A stretch of DNA of 50,661 bases from an uncultured Acidobacteriota bacterium (GCA_937864465.1 CALMJU010000005.1:1-50661); one strand, 5' to 3'; positions 34,539 to 43,407 are shown, counted from the first letter of the stretch. Notes: generated from the letters alone by a model not told the origin. Made by a program: numbers and translations.

Positions 34539-35138
34539 CTACCCCTGCGGACCCTGCTCCGCCGGCTGCGCCGGCTCCTTCGGAGCGGGCGCGGAGAACT
34601 TGCAGCTCAGCGAGAACGAAACCCCCTCCGGGACCTCCGCCGTCTTCCCGAGCACGACGTTGCTGAAGAAGCCGGACGCCAGGAGGTTGTCGTAGAAGTT
34701 CGAGACGGCGTTGTACGTGGTCGCCCGCCCCGAGATGCTGATCTGGTTCGCGTTCGCGGTCATCTTTTCGAGCCAGAGGAAGTCCGGCAGGTTCTTCGAC
34801 ACCTGGTCCAGGATGTGGACGGGCACGGACTGCTTCTTCTTCAGCTCCGTGATCAGGTTGATCTTCTGCTCGAGGAGCTCCTTCTGCTTCTTGAACAGGT
34901 CCGCCTTCTGCCGGACCTCCTGGAGACGGACCAGCTCCTTGTCCGCTGCGACGATTTTCCCCTTCCAGGAGCGGATGTCGGAGGCCCGCAGGAACCACCA
35001 GGTCCCAGCGACGATGAATCCCAGGGCGAGGATCCCCGCCAGCAAGAGGTTCTGGGTCCCGCCGAGCCCCTCGATCTTGAGGGTCGGAGCCTTCGTCTTG
35101 ACCGGCTTCTTCTCGGCCAGGAGGTTGATCTTGATCAT
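34539..35138 (-). CDS. pilN: Type IV pilus alignment protein PilN
   Basis: 199 aa. The cytoplasmic N-terminus MIKINLLAEKK contains the INLL motif that docks into PilM. A transmembrane helix (about 30-50), a Lys/Glu coiled coil (60-100) and a ferredoxin-like domain follow, with a Pro/Ala tail. It begins four bases after the pilM stop. Confidence 0.94.
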   Translation of the reverse strand: MIKINLLAEKKPVKTKAPTLKIEGLGGTQNLLLAGILALGFIVAGTWWFLRASDIRSWKGKIVAADKELVRLQEVRQKADLFKKQKELLEQKINLITELKKKQSVPVHILDQVSKNLPDFLWLEKMTANANQISISGRATTYNAVSNFYDNLLASGFFSNVVLGKTAEVPEGVSFSLSCKFSAPAPKEPAQPAEQGPQG

Positions 35139-35142
35139 GGAC

Positions 35143-36210
35143 TCAGTCCCCCATGCGGCGGAGAGCCAGGCCGACGGCCACCGAGGCGGTGGGCGCCATC
35201 TCGTTGAGCAGCTCCGGCGTGACGTCGCGCCCGGCCGGCGGGACCTTCCGGAACGGGTTCAGGAACTCCACCTTCGTCCGGAGACGCTCGGCCAGGGCCT
35301 CCTTCAGGTGGACCGACTGCGACGCGCCCCCCGTCAGGTAGAGCCGGTCGAGCGGCTCGTCGGCGGCGGAGATCTGCTTGAAGAAGTCGAGCGTCTTCTG
35401 GATCTCCGCGCCGATGTCCTCGTTGACCGCCGCCAGGATCGGCAGGACCCGCTCGTACGGGATCCCGTCCACCTCCTCCCCGCGCTTCAGCTGCTCGGCC
35501 TGGTCGACGGAGAGGGTCAACTCCTTCTGGATCGCATCGGTGTACTGGTTCCCGCCGATGTTGATGTCGCGCCAGTACACGGACGTGCCCCCGTGGAGCA
35601 CGCTGATCGAGGCGACGGCCGCCCCGAGATCGACGAGCGAGATGACCTGGTGCGGCTCGAACTCGTAGTTCGCCTCGAAAACGTTCTGCAGGGCGAAGGT
35701 CGCGATGTCCACGGTCGCAGGGGTCAGGCCCGCCTGGCTGATGACGCTGGCGTAGTCGTTGATCTTGTCCTTCTTCGCCGCAGCGAGAAGGACGTCCATG
35801 TTCCCCTCGCCCGAGAGGCTCGATCCCTCGAGGATCTGGTAGTCGAGGTTTACGTCCTCGATGGCGAACGGGATGTACTGCTCCGCCTCCCAGTGGATCG
35901 ACTCCGCCAGCTCCGCCTCTCCCATCGTCGGCAGGCTGATCCGCTTGACGATGACCGAGTGCCCGTACAGCGCGGTGGCCACGCTCAGGTTCCGCACGCG
36001 GAGCCTCTGGAAAAGACGCTGGATGGTCTCGATCACCAGCTGCGAGTCCATGATCGCGCCGTCGACGATCGCCTCGGCCGGCAGGGGCTCCCATCCAAGC
36101 TTGGTGATCTGGTATCCCCGCCCCCGGCCGAGGTCCTTCAGCTCCGCGACCTTGACGGAGCTGTCCCCGATGTCCAGCCCGACCAAGTTCCGGCTGCGTC
36201 CGAAGAGCAT
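35143..36210 (-). CDS. pilM: Type IV pilus cytoplasmic actin-like protein PilM
   Basis: 355 aa, an FtsA/actin-like ATP-binding fold: phosphate-1 motif VGLDIGDSSVKVAEL, SLVDLGAAVASISVL for phosphate 2, and the adenosine region LYLTGGASQSVHL. It binds PilN and links the inner-membrane complex to the cytoplasm. The ATG at 36210 is chosen because the first residues then match PilM (MLFGRSRN); the longer frame adds 15 unrelated residues. It is the first gene of the pilMNOPQ-lipoprotein operon. Confidence 0.95.
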   Translation of the reverse strand: MLFGRSRNLVGLDIGDSSVKVAELKDLGRGRGYQITKLGWEPLPAEAIVDGAIMDSQLVIETIQRLFQRLRVRNLSVATALYGHSVIVKRISLPTMGEAELAESIHWEAEQYIPFAIEDVNLDYQILEGSSLSGEGNMDVLLAAAKKDKINDYASVISQAGLTPATVDIATFALQNVFEANYEFEPHQVISLVDLGAAVASISVLHGGTSVYWRDINIGGNQYTDAIQKELTLSVDQAEQLKRGEEVDGIPYERVLPILAAVNEDIGAEIQKTLDFFKQISAADEPLDRLYLTGGASQSVHLKEALAERLRTKVEFLNPFRKVPPAGRDVTPELLNEMAPTASVAVGLALRRMGD

Positions 36211-36265
36211 CTTCCCCTCTCTTCCCCGAGGCGCCTCGGGAGGGCAAAACCTCAAGTGGAACGTT

Positions 36266-36295
36266 AACCTAGGCCATTCTCTCGACTTGAGTCAA
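36266..36295 (-). promoter_or_regulatory. Candidate promoter of the pilMNOPQ operon
   Basis: On the minus strand TTGACT, an 18-base spacer, TAGGTT. The -35 matches five of six and the -10 is weak. The predicted start is near 36259, about 50 bases upstream of the pilM ATG. Confidence 0.4.
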
Positions 36296-36588
36296 GCTCC
36301 GAGGATTCCAGGGATTCGAGCGCCGATGCTTCCGATATCGTCCGCGATGTCATCCCCTCGAAGCCCAACGTTTGGGTCCTCTCCGGCCCCGCAACGACCC
36401 CGGGGACGCCGGGAGATCTTCCGGGTTTTACGGACCTTCCGGATCCGGGGCCGAGGTCAAATATAGGAACGCACAGGCCGAAAGCAACCGTGCCCCCAGG
36501 GCCGCGCCCGATACGAAACCCCTCCCCCCGAACGGGGGCGGCCCCGCCGGGCGCATCGGCGCCCCGCCGGGCCCGGAGGGCCCGCGCC

Positions 36589-36617
36589 TTGACAGCCCCT
36601 TCCCGCTCCAATAGCAT
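36589..36617 (+). promoter_or_regulatory. Sigma-70 promoter of rpmB
   Basis: TTGACA, exactly 17 bases, then TAGCAT. The -35 is perfect and the -10 matches 4 of 6. The predicted start is near 36624, giving a leader of about 48 nt with a GAGGTGATCC ribosome site before the ATG. Confidence 0.7.
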
Positions 36618-36671
36618 GTCGGCTTTGCGCGGCGGGGTTCCGTCGAAGCGGTCTTGTCCCGAGGTGATCCG

Positions 36672-36869
36672 ATGGCTCGAGTCTGCGAGATCTGCGGAAA
36701 GAAGACGATCTTCGGCCGGAACGTCTCCCACGCCCACAACGTCACGTCGCGGCGGTACCTTCCGAACCTTCAGAAGATCCGGGTGCGGATCGAGGGGGGC
36801 GGAACGCGGCGGGCCCGCGTCTGCACGCGGTGCCTTCGCAGCCGCTCCGTCGTCAAGGCCGTCGGCTAG
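36672..36869 (+). CDS. rpmB: 50S ribosomal protein L28
   Basis: 65 aa. It starts [11 protein letters not shown] and carries two CxxC pairs (CEIC and CTRC), the zinc-binding C+ form of bL28. The core [20 protein letters not shown] is typical. The ATG is preceded by GAGG at a suitable distance. It is a monocistronic plus-strand gene; no rpmG follows. The convergent ridA stop lies 29 bases downstream. Confidence 0.96.
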   Translation: MARVCEICGKKTIFGRNVSHAHNVTSRRYLPNLQKIRVRIEGGGTRRARVCTRCLRSRSVVKAVG

Positions 36870-36898
36870 GCGGCCGGTCGGGGTTCGCCGCCCGGGGC

Positions 36899-37273
36899 TC
36901 AGATCGCGATCGCGTCGATCTCCACCCGCGCGCCGCGCGGGAGCCGGGAGACCTCGACGCACACGCGCGCGGGGGGAGGGCTCGGCATGACCTCCCCGTA
37001 GACGCGGTTCACGGCGTCGAACTCTCCCAGGTCGGTCAGGAACACGGTGGCGCGGACGATCCGGTCGAGGCCGCTCCCGGCCGCCTCGAGGATCGACCGC
37101 AGATTCTTCACGCACTGCCGCGTCTGCTCCTCGATCCCCCCCTCGACGATGCTCCCCGTGGCGGGGTCGAGCGGGATCTGCCCCGAGACGAAGATCAGGC
37201 CCGAGGCGACGATCGCCTGCGAGTAGGGCCCCACCGCAGCGGGGGCCTTGTCGGTCCGGACGGCTCGTCTCAT
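36899..37273 (-). CDS. ridA: RidA family reactive enamine/imine deaminase
   Basis: 124 aa, standard length. It hydrolyses reactive 2-aminoacrylate and related enamines from PLP enzymes. Motifs: APAAVGPYSQAIVASGLIFVSG, QTRQCVKNLRSILEAAG, and the conserved Arg in PPPARVCVEV that holds the substrate carboxylate. It is immediately downstream of rsh (44-base gap) on the same strand and is probably co-transcribed. Confidence 0.95.
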   Translation of the reverse strand: MRRAVRTDKAPAAVGPYSQAIVASGLIFVSGQIPLDPATGSIVEGGIEEQTRQCVKNLRSILEAAGSGLDRIVRATVFLTDLGEFDAVNRVYGEVMPSPPPARVCVEVSRLPRGARVEIDAIAI

Positions 37274-37317
37274 CGTCGTCGCTCCCGTTCGCGGCCGGGC
37301 TCCCGTCCCCGGGCGCG

Positions 37318-39477
37318 TCAGCTCAGCAGGCGCTGGACGCGGCGGACGCCGTCGACCTTGCGGATGCGGTCCATCACCCGCCGCATCTGCTGCCGGTCCG
37401 CGACGTTGAGAACGAGGGTGGCGCGCGCGTCGCTCCCCTCGTCCGTCCTCGCGTCCATCGTCTTGATGTTGCTCTTCTCCTCGGCGACCGCCGACAGCAC
37501 CTTCGCGAGCACCCCGGGCCGGTCCTCGATCTCGACCCGCAGGCGCACCTCGTACACCGCCGCGCCGTCGGAAGACCCGGCCCACTGGACCTCGATCCGG
37601 CGCTCGGAGTCGAACATCAGCCTCTCTACGTTCGGGCAGTGAACGGAGTGCACCGACACGCCCTTCCCGCGCGTGATGTAGCCGACGATCTCCTCCCCCC
37701 GAACCGGGTTGCAGCACTTCGCCAGCGTGATCATCACGTCGTCGAGCCCGCGGACGGCGATCGCCTTCTCGCCGAGCCCCAGCGCCCGCTTGACGACGCG
37801 CGCGACCAGGCCGTCCGGCCTCGGCTGCAGCTCCTGCTCGGGGACGACCGCTCCGAGGAGCGACTGCGGCGTCAGCCGGCCGTGCCCGACCGCCGCGAAG
37901 AAATCGTCCAGCTCGGCGAGCCCCATCCGACGCAGCGCCTCTCCGACCGCGGGATCGTCCGTCAGCGTCCGGACGGGAACGCGGTACTTCCGGAACTCCT
38001 TCTCCGTCAGCTCCCTGCCCAGCGCTACGGAACGGGTCCGCTCCTCGGCCTTGAGCCATGCCCGGATCTTGCTGCGCGCCCTCGTCGTGCGCACGATGGC
38101 GAGCCAGTCTCGGCTCGGATGGCTCGACGGCTGCGTGAGGATCTCGACCATGTCCCCGTTCTGCAGGAGGGTCTTGAGGGGCACGATCCTTCCGTTGATC
38201 TTCGCGCCGACGCAGTGGTGGCCGACCTCCGTGTGGATGGCGTACGCGAAGTCCACGGGGGTTGCGCCCCGCGGGAACGACAGCACCTTCCCCTTCGGCG
38301 TGAAGCTGTACACCTCCTCCGGGTAGAGGTCCACCTTCACCATCTCGAGGAACTCGCGGGGGTCCTTCAGGTCCTGTTGCCATTCCAGGATCTGCCGGAG
38401 CCACGCGACCCGCTCGACGTCCTGTCCCGAGAGGCGCCCGCCGCCTTCCTTGTATTGCCAGTGCGCCGCGATCCCCTCCTCCGCAATGCGGTGCATCTCC
38501 GGGGTGCGGATCTGGACCTCGAACGGCTGCCCCCGGTCGCCCATCACCGAGGTGTGCAGCGACTGGTACATGTTCGGCTTGGGCATCGCGATGAAGTCCT
38601 TGATCCGTCCCGGCACCGGGCGCCACAGGGCGTGGACGGTCCCCAGCGCCCCGTAGCAGTCCTTCACCGACGCCGCCAGGATGCGGAAGGCGACGTAGTC
38701 GTACATCTGATCGAGGTCGATGCCCTGCCGCTGGATCTTCCTCCAGATCGAGGTCGTGCTCTTGATGCGCCCCCGGATCTCGGCCTCGATCCCCTGCTCC
38801 GCCAGCGCCCTCTCGAGCCGCTCGCCGGTCTCGCGGATGAACTGCGCGCTCGCCTCCTGCCTCGACTCGAGAGCCCGGGCCAGCGCCTCGTGGGCCTCCG
38901 GCTCCAGATGCCGGAACGCGAGGTCCTCGAGCTCCACCTTGATCCGCCCGATCCCCAGGCGGTTCGCGAGGGGCGCGTAGATCTCGAACGTCTCCCGCGC
39001 GATCCTCTCTCGCCGATCCGGCTCGAGGTACTCGAGCGTCCGCATGTTGTGCAGCCGGTCCGCCAGCTTGACCAGGATGACGCGGACGTCGTCCACCATC
39101 GCCAGGATCATCTTGCGCAGGTTCTCCGCCTCCGCCTGCTCCTGGCTCGCGAAGCGGAGCTTGGAGATCTTCGTCACGCCGGCGACGATGTGGGCCACGT
39201 CCTCGCCGAAGTAGCCGGCCACCGCCTCGATCGTGGTGAGCGTGTCCTCGACGACGTCGTGGAGGAGGCCCGCCACGACGCTCGCCGTGTCGAGCCGGAG
39301 CTCCGCCAGAGCGTAGGCGACCTCGAGGGGATGGACGAGGTACGGCTCGCCCGAGCGCCGCACCTGGTTGCGGTGCTCCCTCGCGGAGAACACGTACGCC
39401 CTCCGGAGGAGATCGAAGTCCGCCCCGGGGTTGTACGCCTCCACCGCTTCGAGGATGTCCTCGAATCGCCGGACCAT
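37318..39477 (-). CDS. rsh: Bifunctional (p)ppGpp synthetase/hydrolase, RelA/SpoT homologue
   Basis: 719 aa. HD hydrolase domain with His49, LLHDVVEDT (His73-Asp74) and VKLADRLHNMRT, so hydrolase activity should be intact. A synthetase domain follows (RIKSTTSIWRKIQRQ, YDYVAFRILAASVKDCY). Then TGS (YSFTPKGKVLSFPRGATPVD), the conserved helical/ZFD region with CCNPVRGEEIVGY, and a C-terminal ACT domain (IEDRPGVLAKVLSAVAEEKSNI). It controls the stringent response. A perfect TATAAT lies about 27 bases upstream on the minus strand. Confidence 0.96.
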   Translation of the reverse strand: MVRRFEDILEAVEAYNPGADFDLLRRAYVFSAREHRNQVRRSGEPYLVHPLEVAYALAELRLDTASVVAGLLHDVVEDTLTTIEAVAGYFGEDVAHIVAGVTKISKLRFASQEQAEAENLRKMILAMVDDVRVILVKLADRLHNMRTLEYLEPDRRERIARETFEIYAPLANRLGIGRIKVELEDLAFRHLEPEAHEALARALESRQEASAQFIRETGERLERALAEQGIEAEIRGRIKSTTSIWRKIQRQGIDLDQMYDYVAFRILAASVKDCYGALGTVHALWRPVPGRIKDFIAMPKPNMYQSLHTSVMGDRGQPFEVQIRTPEMHRIAEEGIAAHWQYKEGGGRLSGQDVERVAWLRQILEWQQDLKDPREFLEMVKVDLYPEEVYSFTPKGKVLSFPRGATPVDFAYAIHTEVGHHCVGAKINGRIVPLKTLLQNGDMVEILTQPSSHPSRDWLAIVRTTRARSKIRAWLKAEERTRSVALGRELTEKEFRKYRVPVRTLTDDPAVGEALRRMGLAELDDFFAAVGHGRLTPQSLLGAVVPEQELQPRPDGLVARVVKRALGLGEKAIAVRGLDDVMITLAKCCNPVRGEEIVGYITRGKGVSVHSVHCPNVERLMFDSERRIEVQWAGSSDGAAVYEVRLRVEIEDRPGVLAKVLSAVAEEKSNIKTMDARTDEGSDARATLVLNVADRQQMRRVMDRIRKVDGVRRVQRLLS

Positions 39478-39503
39478 GCGCGCGACGCCCTCCCCGCGGG
39501 GGG

Positions 39504-39509
39504 ATTATA
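39504..39509 (-). promoter_or_regulatory. -10 element upstream of rsh
   Basis: Minus-strand TATAAT 27 bases before the rsh start, followed by the leader GGGGAGGGCG. No recognisable -35 is seen at 16-18 bases, so activity may need an activator. Confidence 0.4.
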
Positions 39510-39539
39510 CGCGCCGCTGCGCCGCGCCGTCGGGCGCGG

Positions 39540-40745
39540 TCACGAGGATCGCGACGTCCTGACTTTCCGCGCGCCTCCCTGGGACGCGGGAGCCCCGCCC
39601 GACCCGCGCTCCTTTCGCCCCGGGAACCACCGCTGCCACTCGACGAGGATCGGGCTCGCCACGTAGATGGACGAGTACGTGCCGATCACGATCCCCGTTA
39701 CGAGGACGAACGAGAAGGGCCGGAGCGCCTCCCCGCCGAGGAAGAACAGGGCCAGGACGACGAACCATGTGAGGAGTGAGGTGATGACCGTCCGGCTGAG
39801 CGTCTGGTTGATCGACTCGTTGATCGTGGCCGCCAGGTCACCCGGCCCGCGCACCCGGAGGTTCTCCCGGATCCGGTCGAACACGACCACCGTGTCGTTG
39901 ATCGAGTATCCGATCAGGGTCAGGAAGGCGGCGATGACGGGGAGGCTCATCTCGAGCCGGAAGATCGAGAAGAGCCCGAGCACGATCAACGTGTCGTGGA
40001 CGAGGGCGAGGACCCCGGCGAGCCCCCACTGGAACTCGAACCGGATCCAGATGTAGACGAGGATCCCCGCCAGGGAGCCGAGGATCGCGAGGAACGCCTT
40101 CCGGATCAGCTCCTTGCCGATGACGGGCCCGACGTAGGACTGGCTCCGCACCGCGAAGGGACCCGCGAACGTGCGGGACGACATCCACTCCGAGACCGCG
40201 GGCGTCATCCCCGGAACCCCGCCGAGGTCGGCGGGAGAGCGGAAGATCGCCCGCTCCCGCCGCGCCTCGACGATCGCTTGCGCGAGCGCGGCGGCGTCGT
40301 CGCGGGCGATGTCGGGGTTCGTCTCGAGGAGCCGGTCCAGCGTCGGCGCGTCCGCGATGTTCAGGTTCGCGAGCCCGGCCGCGAGCTTGGACCGGACGTC
40401 CTCCGGCCGCAGCGCGCTCACGATCCGCGGAGTCAGGTCCTCTTCCTCCTCCTGCGAGACGAGCGCGATCCGGATGTAGACCTCGTTCTCCTCCGGCCGC
40501 CCGATGGTGGTCACCACGTGGTTCGTCAGGCCGGCCGCGGTGAGCGCCCCCCGCACGTCCTGGAGACGAGGTCTCTCGACGTACTTGACCTGGACCTCGG
40601 TGCCCCCCGTGAACTCGATTCCGTACCGGAGCCCGCGGACCGACAGCACGACGATCGAGCAGGCGACGAGCACCATGGAGACGGAGATCCATCTCCGCCG
40701 CCAGCCCATGAAATCCACGTTCGGGTTCTTGAACAGCTGCAGCAC
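39540..40745 (-). CDS. secF: Protein export membrane protein SecF with inserted HhH-like segment
   Basis: 401 aa against about 310 for usual SecF. N-terminal helix, the periplasmic P1 start GIEFTGGTEVQV, then the six-helix RND domain (YVGPVIGKELIRKAFLA, GVLALVHDTLIVLGLFS, LTLIGYSINDTVVVFDRIREN, SINQTLSRTVITSLLT). Residues of about 98-195 are an extra acidic/helical segment in the periplasmic loop. It contains AAALAQAIVEARRERAIFRS and LGGVPGMTPAVSEWM, which resemble helix-hairpin-helix motifs of GspK/ComEA proteins. With SecD it uses proton-motive force to aid Sec export. GTG start. Confidence 0.94.
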   Translation of the reverse strand: MLQLFKNPNVDFMGWRRRWISVSMVLVACSIVVLSVRGLRYGIEFTGGTEVQVKYVERPRLQDVRGALTAAGLTNHVVTTIGRPEENEVYIRIALVSQEEEEDLTPRIVSALRPEDVRSKLAAGLANLNIADAPTLDRLLETNPDIARDDAAALAQAIVEARRERAIFRSPADLGGVPGMTPAVSEWMSSRTFAGPFAVRSQSYVGPVIGKELIRKAFLAILGSLAGILVYIWIRFEFQWGLAGVLALVHDTLIVLGLFSIFRLEMSLPVIAAFLTLIGYSINDTVVVFDRIRENLRVRGPGDLAATINESINQTLSRTVITSLLTWFVVLALFFLGGEALRPFSFVLVTGIVIGTYSSIYVASPILVEWQRWFPGRKERGSGGAPASQGGARKVRTSRSS

Positions 40746-40775
40746 GGCATCCCCCGGCTGCGGGCGGCGCCCGCC

Positions 40776-42383
40776 TCAGATGCTGAGAGACTCGACCGGC
40801 TTCCCCTCGCCGAGGACGAGCTCGAAGATCACCCGCGACACGAAGACGGCGGTGAACATGGAGAAGACGAGGCCGACCACGAGCGTGACGGCGAACCCCT
40901 TCACCGGCCCCGTGCCGTACATGAACAGGAAGAACGCCGACACGACCGTCGTCACATGCGTGTCCACGATCGTTCCGAACGCCCGAGAGAAACCGAGGTT
41001 CACGGCGGACCGGACCGTCTTGCCGAGCCTCAGCTCCTCCCGGATGCGCTCGAACACGAGCACGTTGCTGTCGACCGCCATTCCGACGGTCAGGATCAGC
41101 CCCGCGATCCCGGGCAAGGTCAGCGTCGCGTGGAAGTACCCGAGCGCTCCCATGACGAGGACGACGTTGAGGAGGAGCGCGACGACCGCGTTGACGCCGG
41201 AGAGCCTGTAGTACGCGAGCATGAAGAGCATGACGGACACGAACCCGACGAGCGACGCGATCAGCCCGGCGCGGATCGAGTCCCGGCCGAGCGAGGGCCC
41301 CACCGTCCGCTCCTCGATGATCGTCACGTCGGTCGGGATCGCGCCCGACCGGAGCTTCAGCGCCAAGTCCTCCGCGGTCTCGAGGCTGAACCCGCCCTCG
41401 ATCATCCCGGAGTCGCGAATCGTGCTGCGGATCACCGGAGCCGAGATCACCTGCTTCGTCTCGACCCCGCCGAGGACGATGGCCATGCGCCGGCCGACGT
41501 TCTCCCGGGTCGCCGCCTCGAAGCGGCGGCCCGCATCCTGGGTGAGCTCGAAGTTCACGACCGAGTCGCCCCACTGGTTCTGGCCTCGGCGCGAGCTCCG
41601 GAGGTCGTTGCCGACGACCGTCGAGACCTTGTTCAGCGGCCACCAGACGGTCACGATGCCGCCGCCCTCCCGCGCCGGGAGCCTCTGCGGGTACAGCTCG
41701 GTGTCGGCCGGCAGGCTCCCGCCGAAGAGCCGCAGGACCTCGTCCTTCGACGCCGGAGGCATCCAGCCCCCGAAATCCGCCGTCCCCGGAGGGTACGTCA
41801 CCGTCTTCCACTCCAGGACCGCCGGGTCCTGCATGACCTCCTTGGCCCTCTCCGGGTCCTCGACCCCCGGGAGCTGGATGAGGATCCGGTCGCCTTCCAT
41901 TCCCTCCTTCTGGACCGTCGGCTCGCGGACGCCCAGCTCGTCGATCCGGTTGCGGATCGTCGTCAGCGTCATCTCGACCGCGCGCTCCTCGATCGCGGCG
42001 CGCACCTCGAGCGGCATCGTGACGCGCCACGCGCCCGAGCCCGCGTCGCGGATCTCCCACTGCCCGAAGAAGTCGTCGAGGACTTTCCGGACGTCGCCCC
42101 GCCGCGCGGGATCGGTCCCCTGGACATCGAGGACGCCGACGTCGGGAGAGCCGACGGATCCGAACGTCACCCCGCGCTCCTTGAGCGCCTGCCCGATGCG
42201 GCTGATCGCCAGGTCCATCTCGTACTTGACCGCGGTCTTCGTCTCGACCTGCATCAGGATGTGGGAGCCCCCTCGCAGGTCGAGCCCCAGGTTGATCTTC
42301 TCCGCAGGCGGGTACAGGTAGAACACCGCCGCCGCGATCACGGCCAGGATCAAGGGAACCTTCCAACCGAGCTTCTTGGACAT
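40776..42383 (-). CDS. secD: Protein export membrane protein SecD
   Basis: 535 aa. Start MSKKLGWKVPL at an ATG with GAGAGGAC upstream. The P1 head begins GLDLRGGSHILMQV; the conserved RNRIDELGVREPTVQKEG and RILIQLPGV lie in the periplasmic domain. The C-terminal six-helix domain has AGLIASLVGFVSVMLFMLAYY, TLPGIAGLILTVGMAVDSNVLVFERIREE and FTAVFVSRVIF. It forms the auxiliary SecDF complex with the next gene, secF (30-base gap). Confidence 0.97.
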   Translation of the reverse strand: MSKKLGWKVPLILAVIAAAVFYLYPPAEKINLGLDLRGGSHILMQVETKTAVKYEMDLAISRIGQALKERGVTFGSVGSPDVGVLDVQGTDPARRGDVRKVLDDFFGQWEIRDAGSGAWRVTMPLEVRAAIEERAVEMTLTTIRNRIDELGVREPTVQKEGMEGDRILIQLPGVEDPERAKEVMQDPAVLEWKTVTYPPGTADFGGWMPPASKDEVLRLFGGSLPADTELYPQRLPAREGGGIVTVWWPLNKVSTVVGNDLRSSRRGQNQWGDSVVNFELTQDAGRRFEAATRENVGRRMAIVLGGVETKQVISAPVIRSTIRDSGMIEGGFSLETAEDLALKLRSGAIPTDVTIIEERTVGPSLGRDSIRAGLIASLVGFVSVMLFMLAYYRLSGVNAVVALLLNVVLVMGALGYFHATLTLPGIAGLILTVGMAVDSNVLVFERIREELRLGKTVRSAVNLGFSRAFGTIVDTHVTTVVSAFFLFMYGTGPVKGFAVTLVVGLVFSMFTAVFVSRVIFELVLGEGKPVESLSI

Positions 42384-42424
42384 CGGATGCGTCCTCTCGA
42401 AGTCGCCCGCGCCGCGAGCGCGCG

Positions 42425-42754
42425 TCACGACCCCTGCTGCTGGAGCCCCGCGACCGCGTGCTTCGCCACGTCGATCGTCACCTGGTTCGCGACTCGGAGC
42501 TGGACGACGTCCTCACCGACCCCCGCGACGGTGCCGTAGATCCCCCCCTGGGTGATCACTCGGTCCCCCGGCTTCAGGTTCGTGAGCATCTCCGCGTGCT
42601 TCTTCTGCTTCTTGCGCGCCGGCGCGATCAGGAGGAAGTAGAAGACGACGAAGATGAGCACGAACGGCGCCAGCTGGAACAGGAAGTTGGGTTGGCCCTG
42701 GGTGCCGGCCGGCGGAGCCGCTGCGGCAAGAAACCCGGACGATAGCAGGAGCAT
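42425..42754 (-). CDS. yajC: Preprotein translocase subunit YajC
   Basis: 109 aa. One transmembrane helix (FVLIFVVFYFLLIAPARKKQKK) and the cytoplasmic conserved LKPGDRVITQGGIYGTVAGVGEDVVQLRV. The N-terminus is a little longer and Ala/Pro/Gln rich. It heads yajC-secD-secF in the usual order, 41 bases before secD. tgt and queA, often upstream, are absent here. GAGGAGG lies just before the ATG. Confidence 0.97.
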   Translation of the reverse strand: MLLLSSGFLAAAAPPAGTQGQPNFLFQLAPFVLIFVVFYFLLIAPARKKQKKHAEMLTNLKPGDRVITQGGIYGTVAGVGEDVVQLRVANQVTIDVAKHAVAGLQQQGS

Positions 42755-42785
42755 GCCTTTGGCCTCCTCGCGTGAGACGCCGCTT

Positions 42786-42802
42786 GCCGCCCCGCGGGCG
42801 GC
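42786..42802 (-). other. Hairpin in the yajC leader
   Basis: Perfect 7-bp stem GCCGCCC/GGGCGGC with a CGC loop, about 32 bases before the yajC start and downstream of the proposed promoter. No T run. Confidence 0.35.
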
Positions 42803-42847
42803 TCTTCAAGGCCCCGGCGGAATGCGTGCAAACGAAACGAACGCAGG

Positions 42848-42876
42848 ATTTTGCCCCACGCAGGCGATCGCGTCAA
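42848..42876 (-). promoter_or_regulatory. Promoter of yajC-secD-secF, -35 over the dciA stop
   Basis: Minus strand TTGACG, 17-base spacer, CAAAAT (5 of 6 and 4 of 6). The -35 element covers the last bases of the DUF721 gene. The predicted start is near 42841, leader about 87 nt. Confidence 0.6.
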
Positions 42877-43376
42877 GGACGCCGCCGGGAGCCCCTGGCC
42901 CTGGCCGCGCGGGCGTAGCGCTCCGCCAGGCGCTCGAGACTCTCGGCGCTCGCCTCGAAGACTGGGGGAGCGTCGGCGGGGCGTCCCGCCCCCGCCTCCC
43001 CCGCCCGCGGGGTGGCGCGGGGAGGCCCCGGAGAGACGGCGGCGGCGGCGAACTCCCCGAACGGGCTGGAATCTCCCGCGACGCGGAGCCGGACGCGCCG
43101 GATCCCGGCGCCCGGTGCCTCGGCGGCGAGCCGGCCCGCGAGCCGCCCGGCGCTTCGCGAGAGAACCTCCGCCCAGCGACGGTCCGGAGCCTCGATCTGA
43201 AGCGTCCCTCGAGCCACGCGGATCGGCCCGAGGCGTCTCGCGAGGGCTTCTCCCGCGACCCGCCTCCACGCTTCTTCGAGCACGAGCTCTCGGACGCGCC
43301 TCGGCGGCAGGCCGGTCCCCGCCGGCCCGAGCTCGCGGAGCGAGCGGAATCCGCTACCGGGGGCCCGCCGTGCCAT
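42873..43376 (-). CDS. DUF721 / DciA-like protein
   Basis: 167 aa, highly basic. The conserved DUF721 core is VLEEAWRRVAGEALARRLGP followed by GTLQIEAPDRRWAEVLSRSA. DciA proteins of this family load the replicative helicase DnaB in bacteria without DnaC. The C-terminal 70 residues are low-complexity Pro/Ala with a final Arg-rich helix. ATG is chosen. The neighbouring plus-strand gene is divergent, with a 57-base gap. Confidence 0.8.
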   Translation of the reverse strand: MARRAPGSGFRSLRELGPAGTGLPPRRVRELVLEEAWRRVAGEALARRLGPIRVARGTLQIEAPDRRWAEVLSRSAGRLAGRLAAEAPGAGIRRVRLRVAGDSSPFGEFAAAAVSPGPPRATPRAGEAGAGRPADAPPVFEASAESLERLAERYARAARARGSRRRP

Positions 43377-43407
43377 GGCCGGATTCTAACCGACCTCCAG
43401 CTGCCGC

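Larger units (their letters stand above)
36211..36671. other. Non-coding divergent region between pilM and rpmB
   Basis: 461 bases without a supported gene. The pilM-proximal half (to about 36480) is less GC-rich. It holds a candidate pilM promoter and a second possible minus-strand pair, TTGCTT-N16-TATATT, near 36462-36489. The rpmB-proximal half has a 12-base direct repeat (GCCCCGCCGGGC at 36541 and 36561) and GC hairpins at 36524-36538 and 36568-36584, just before the rpmB promoter. Confidence 0.6.
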
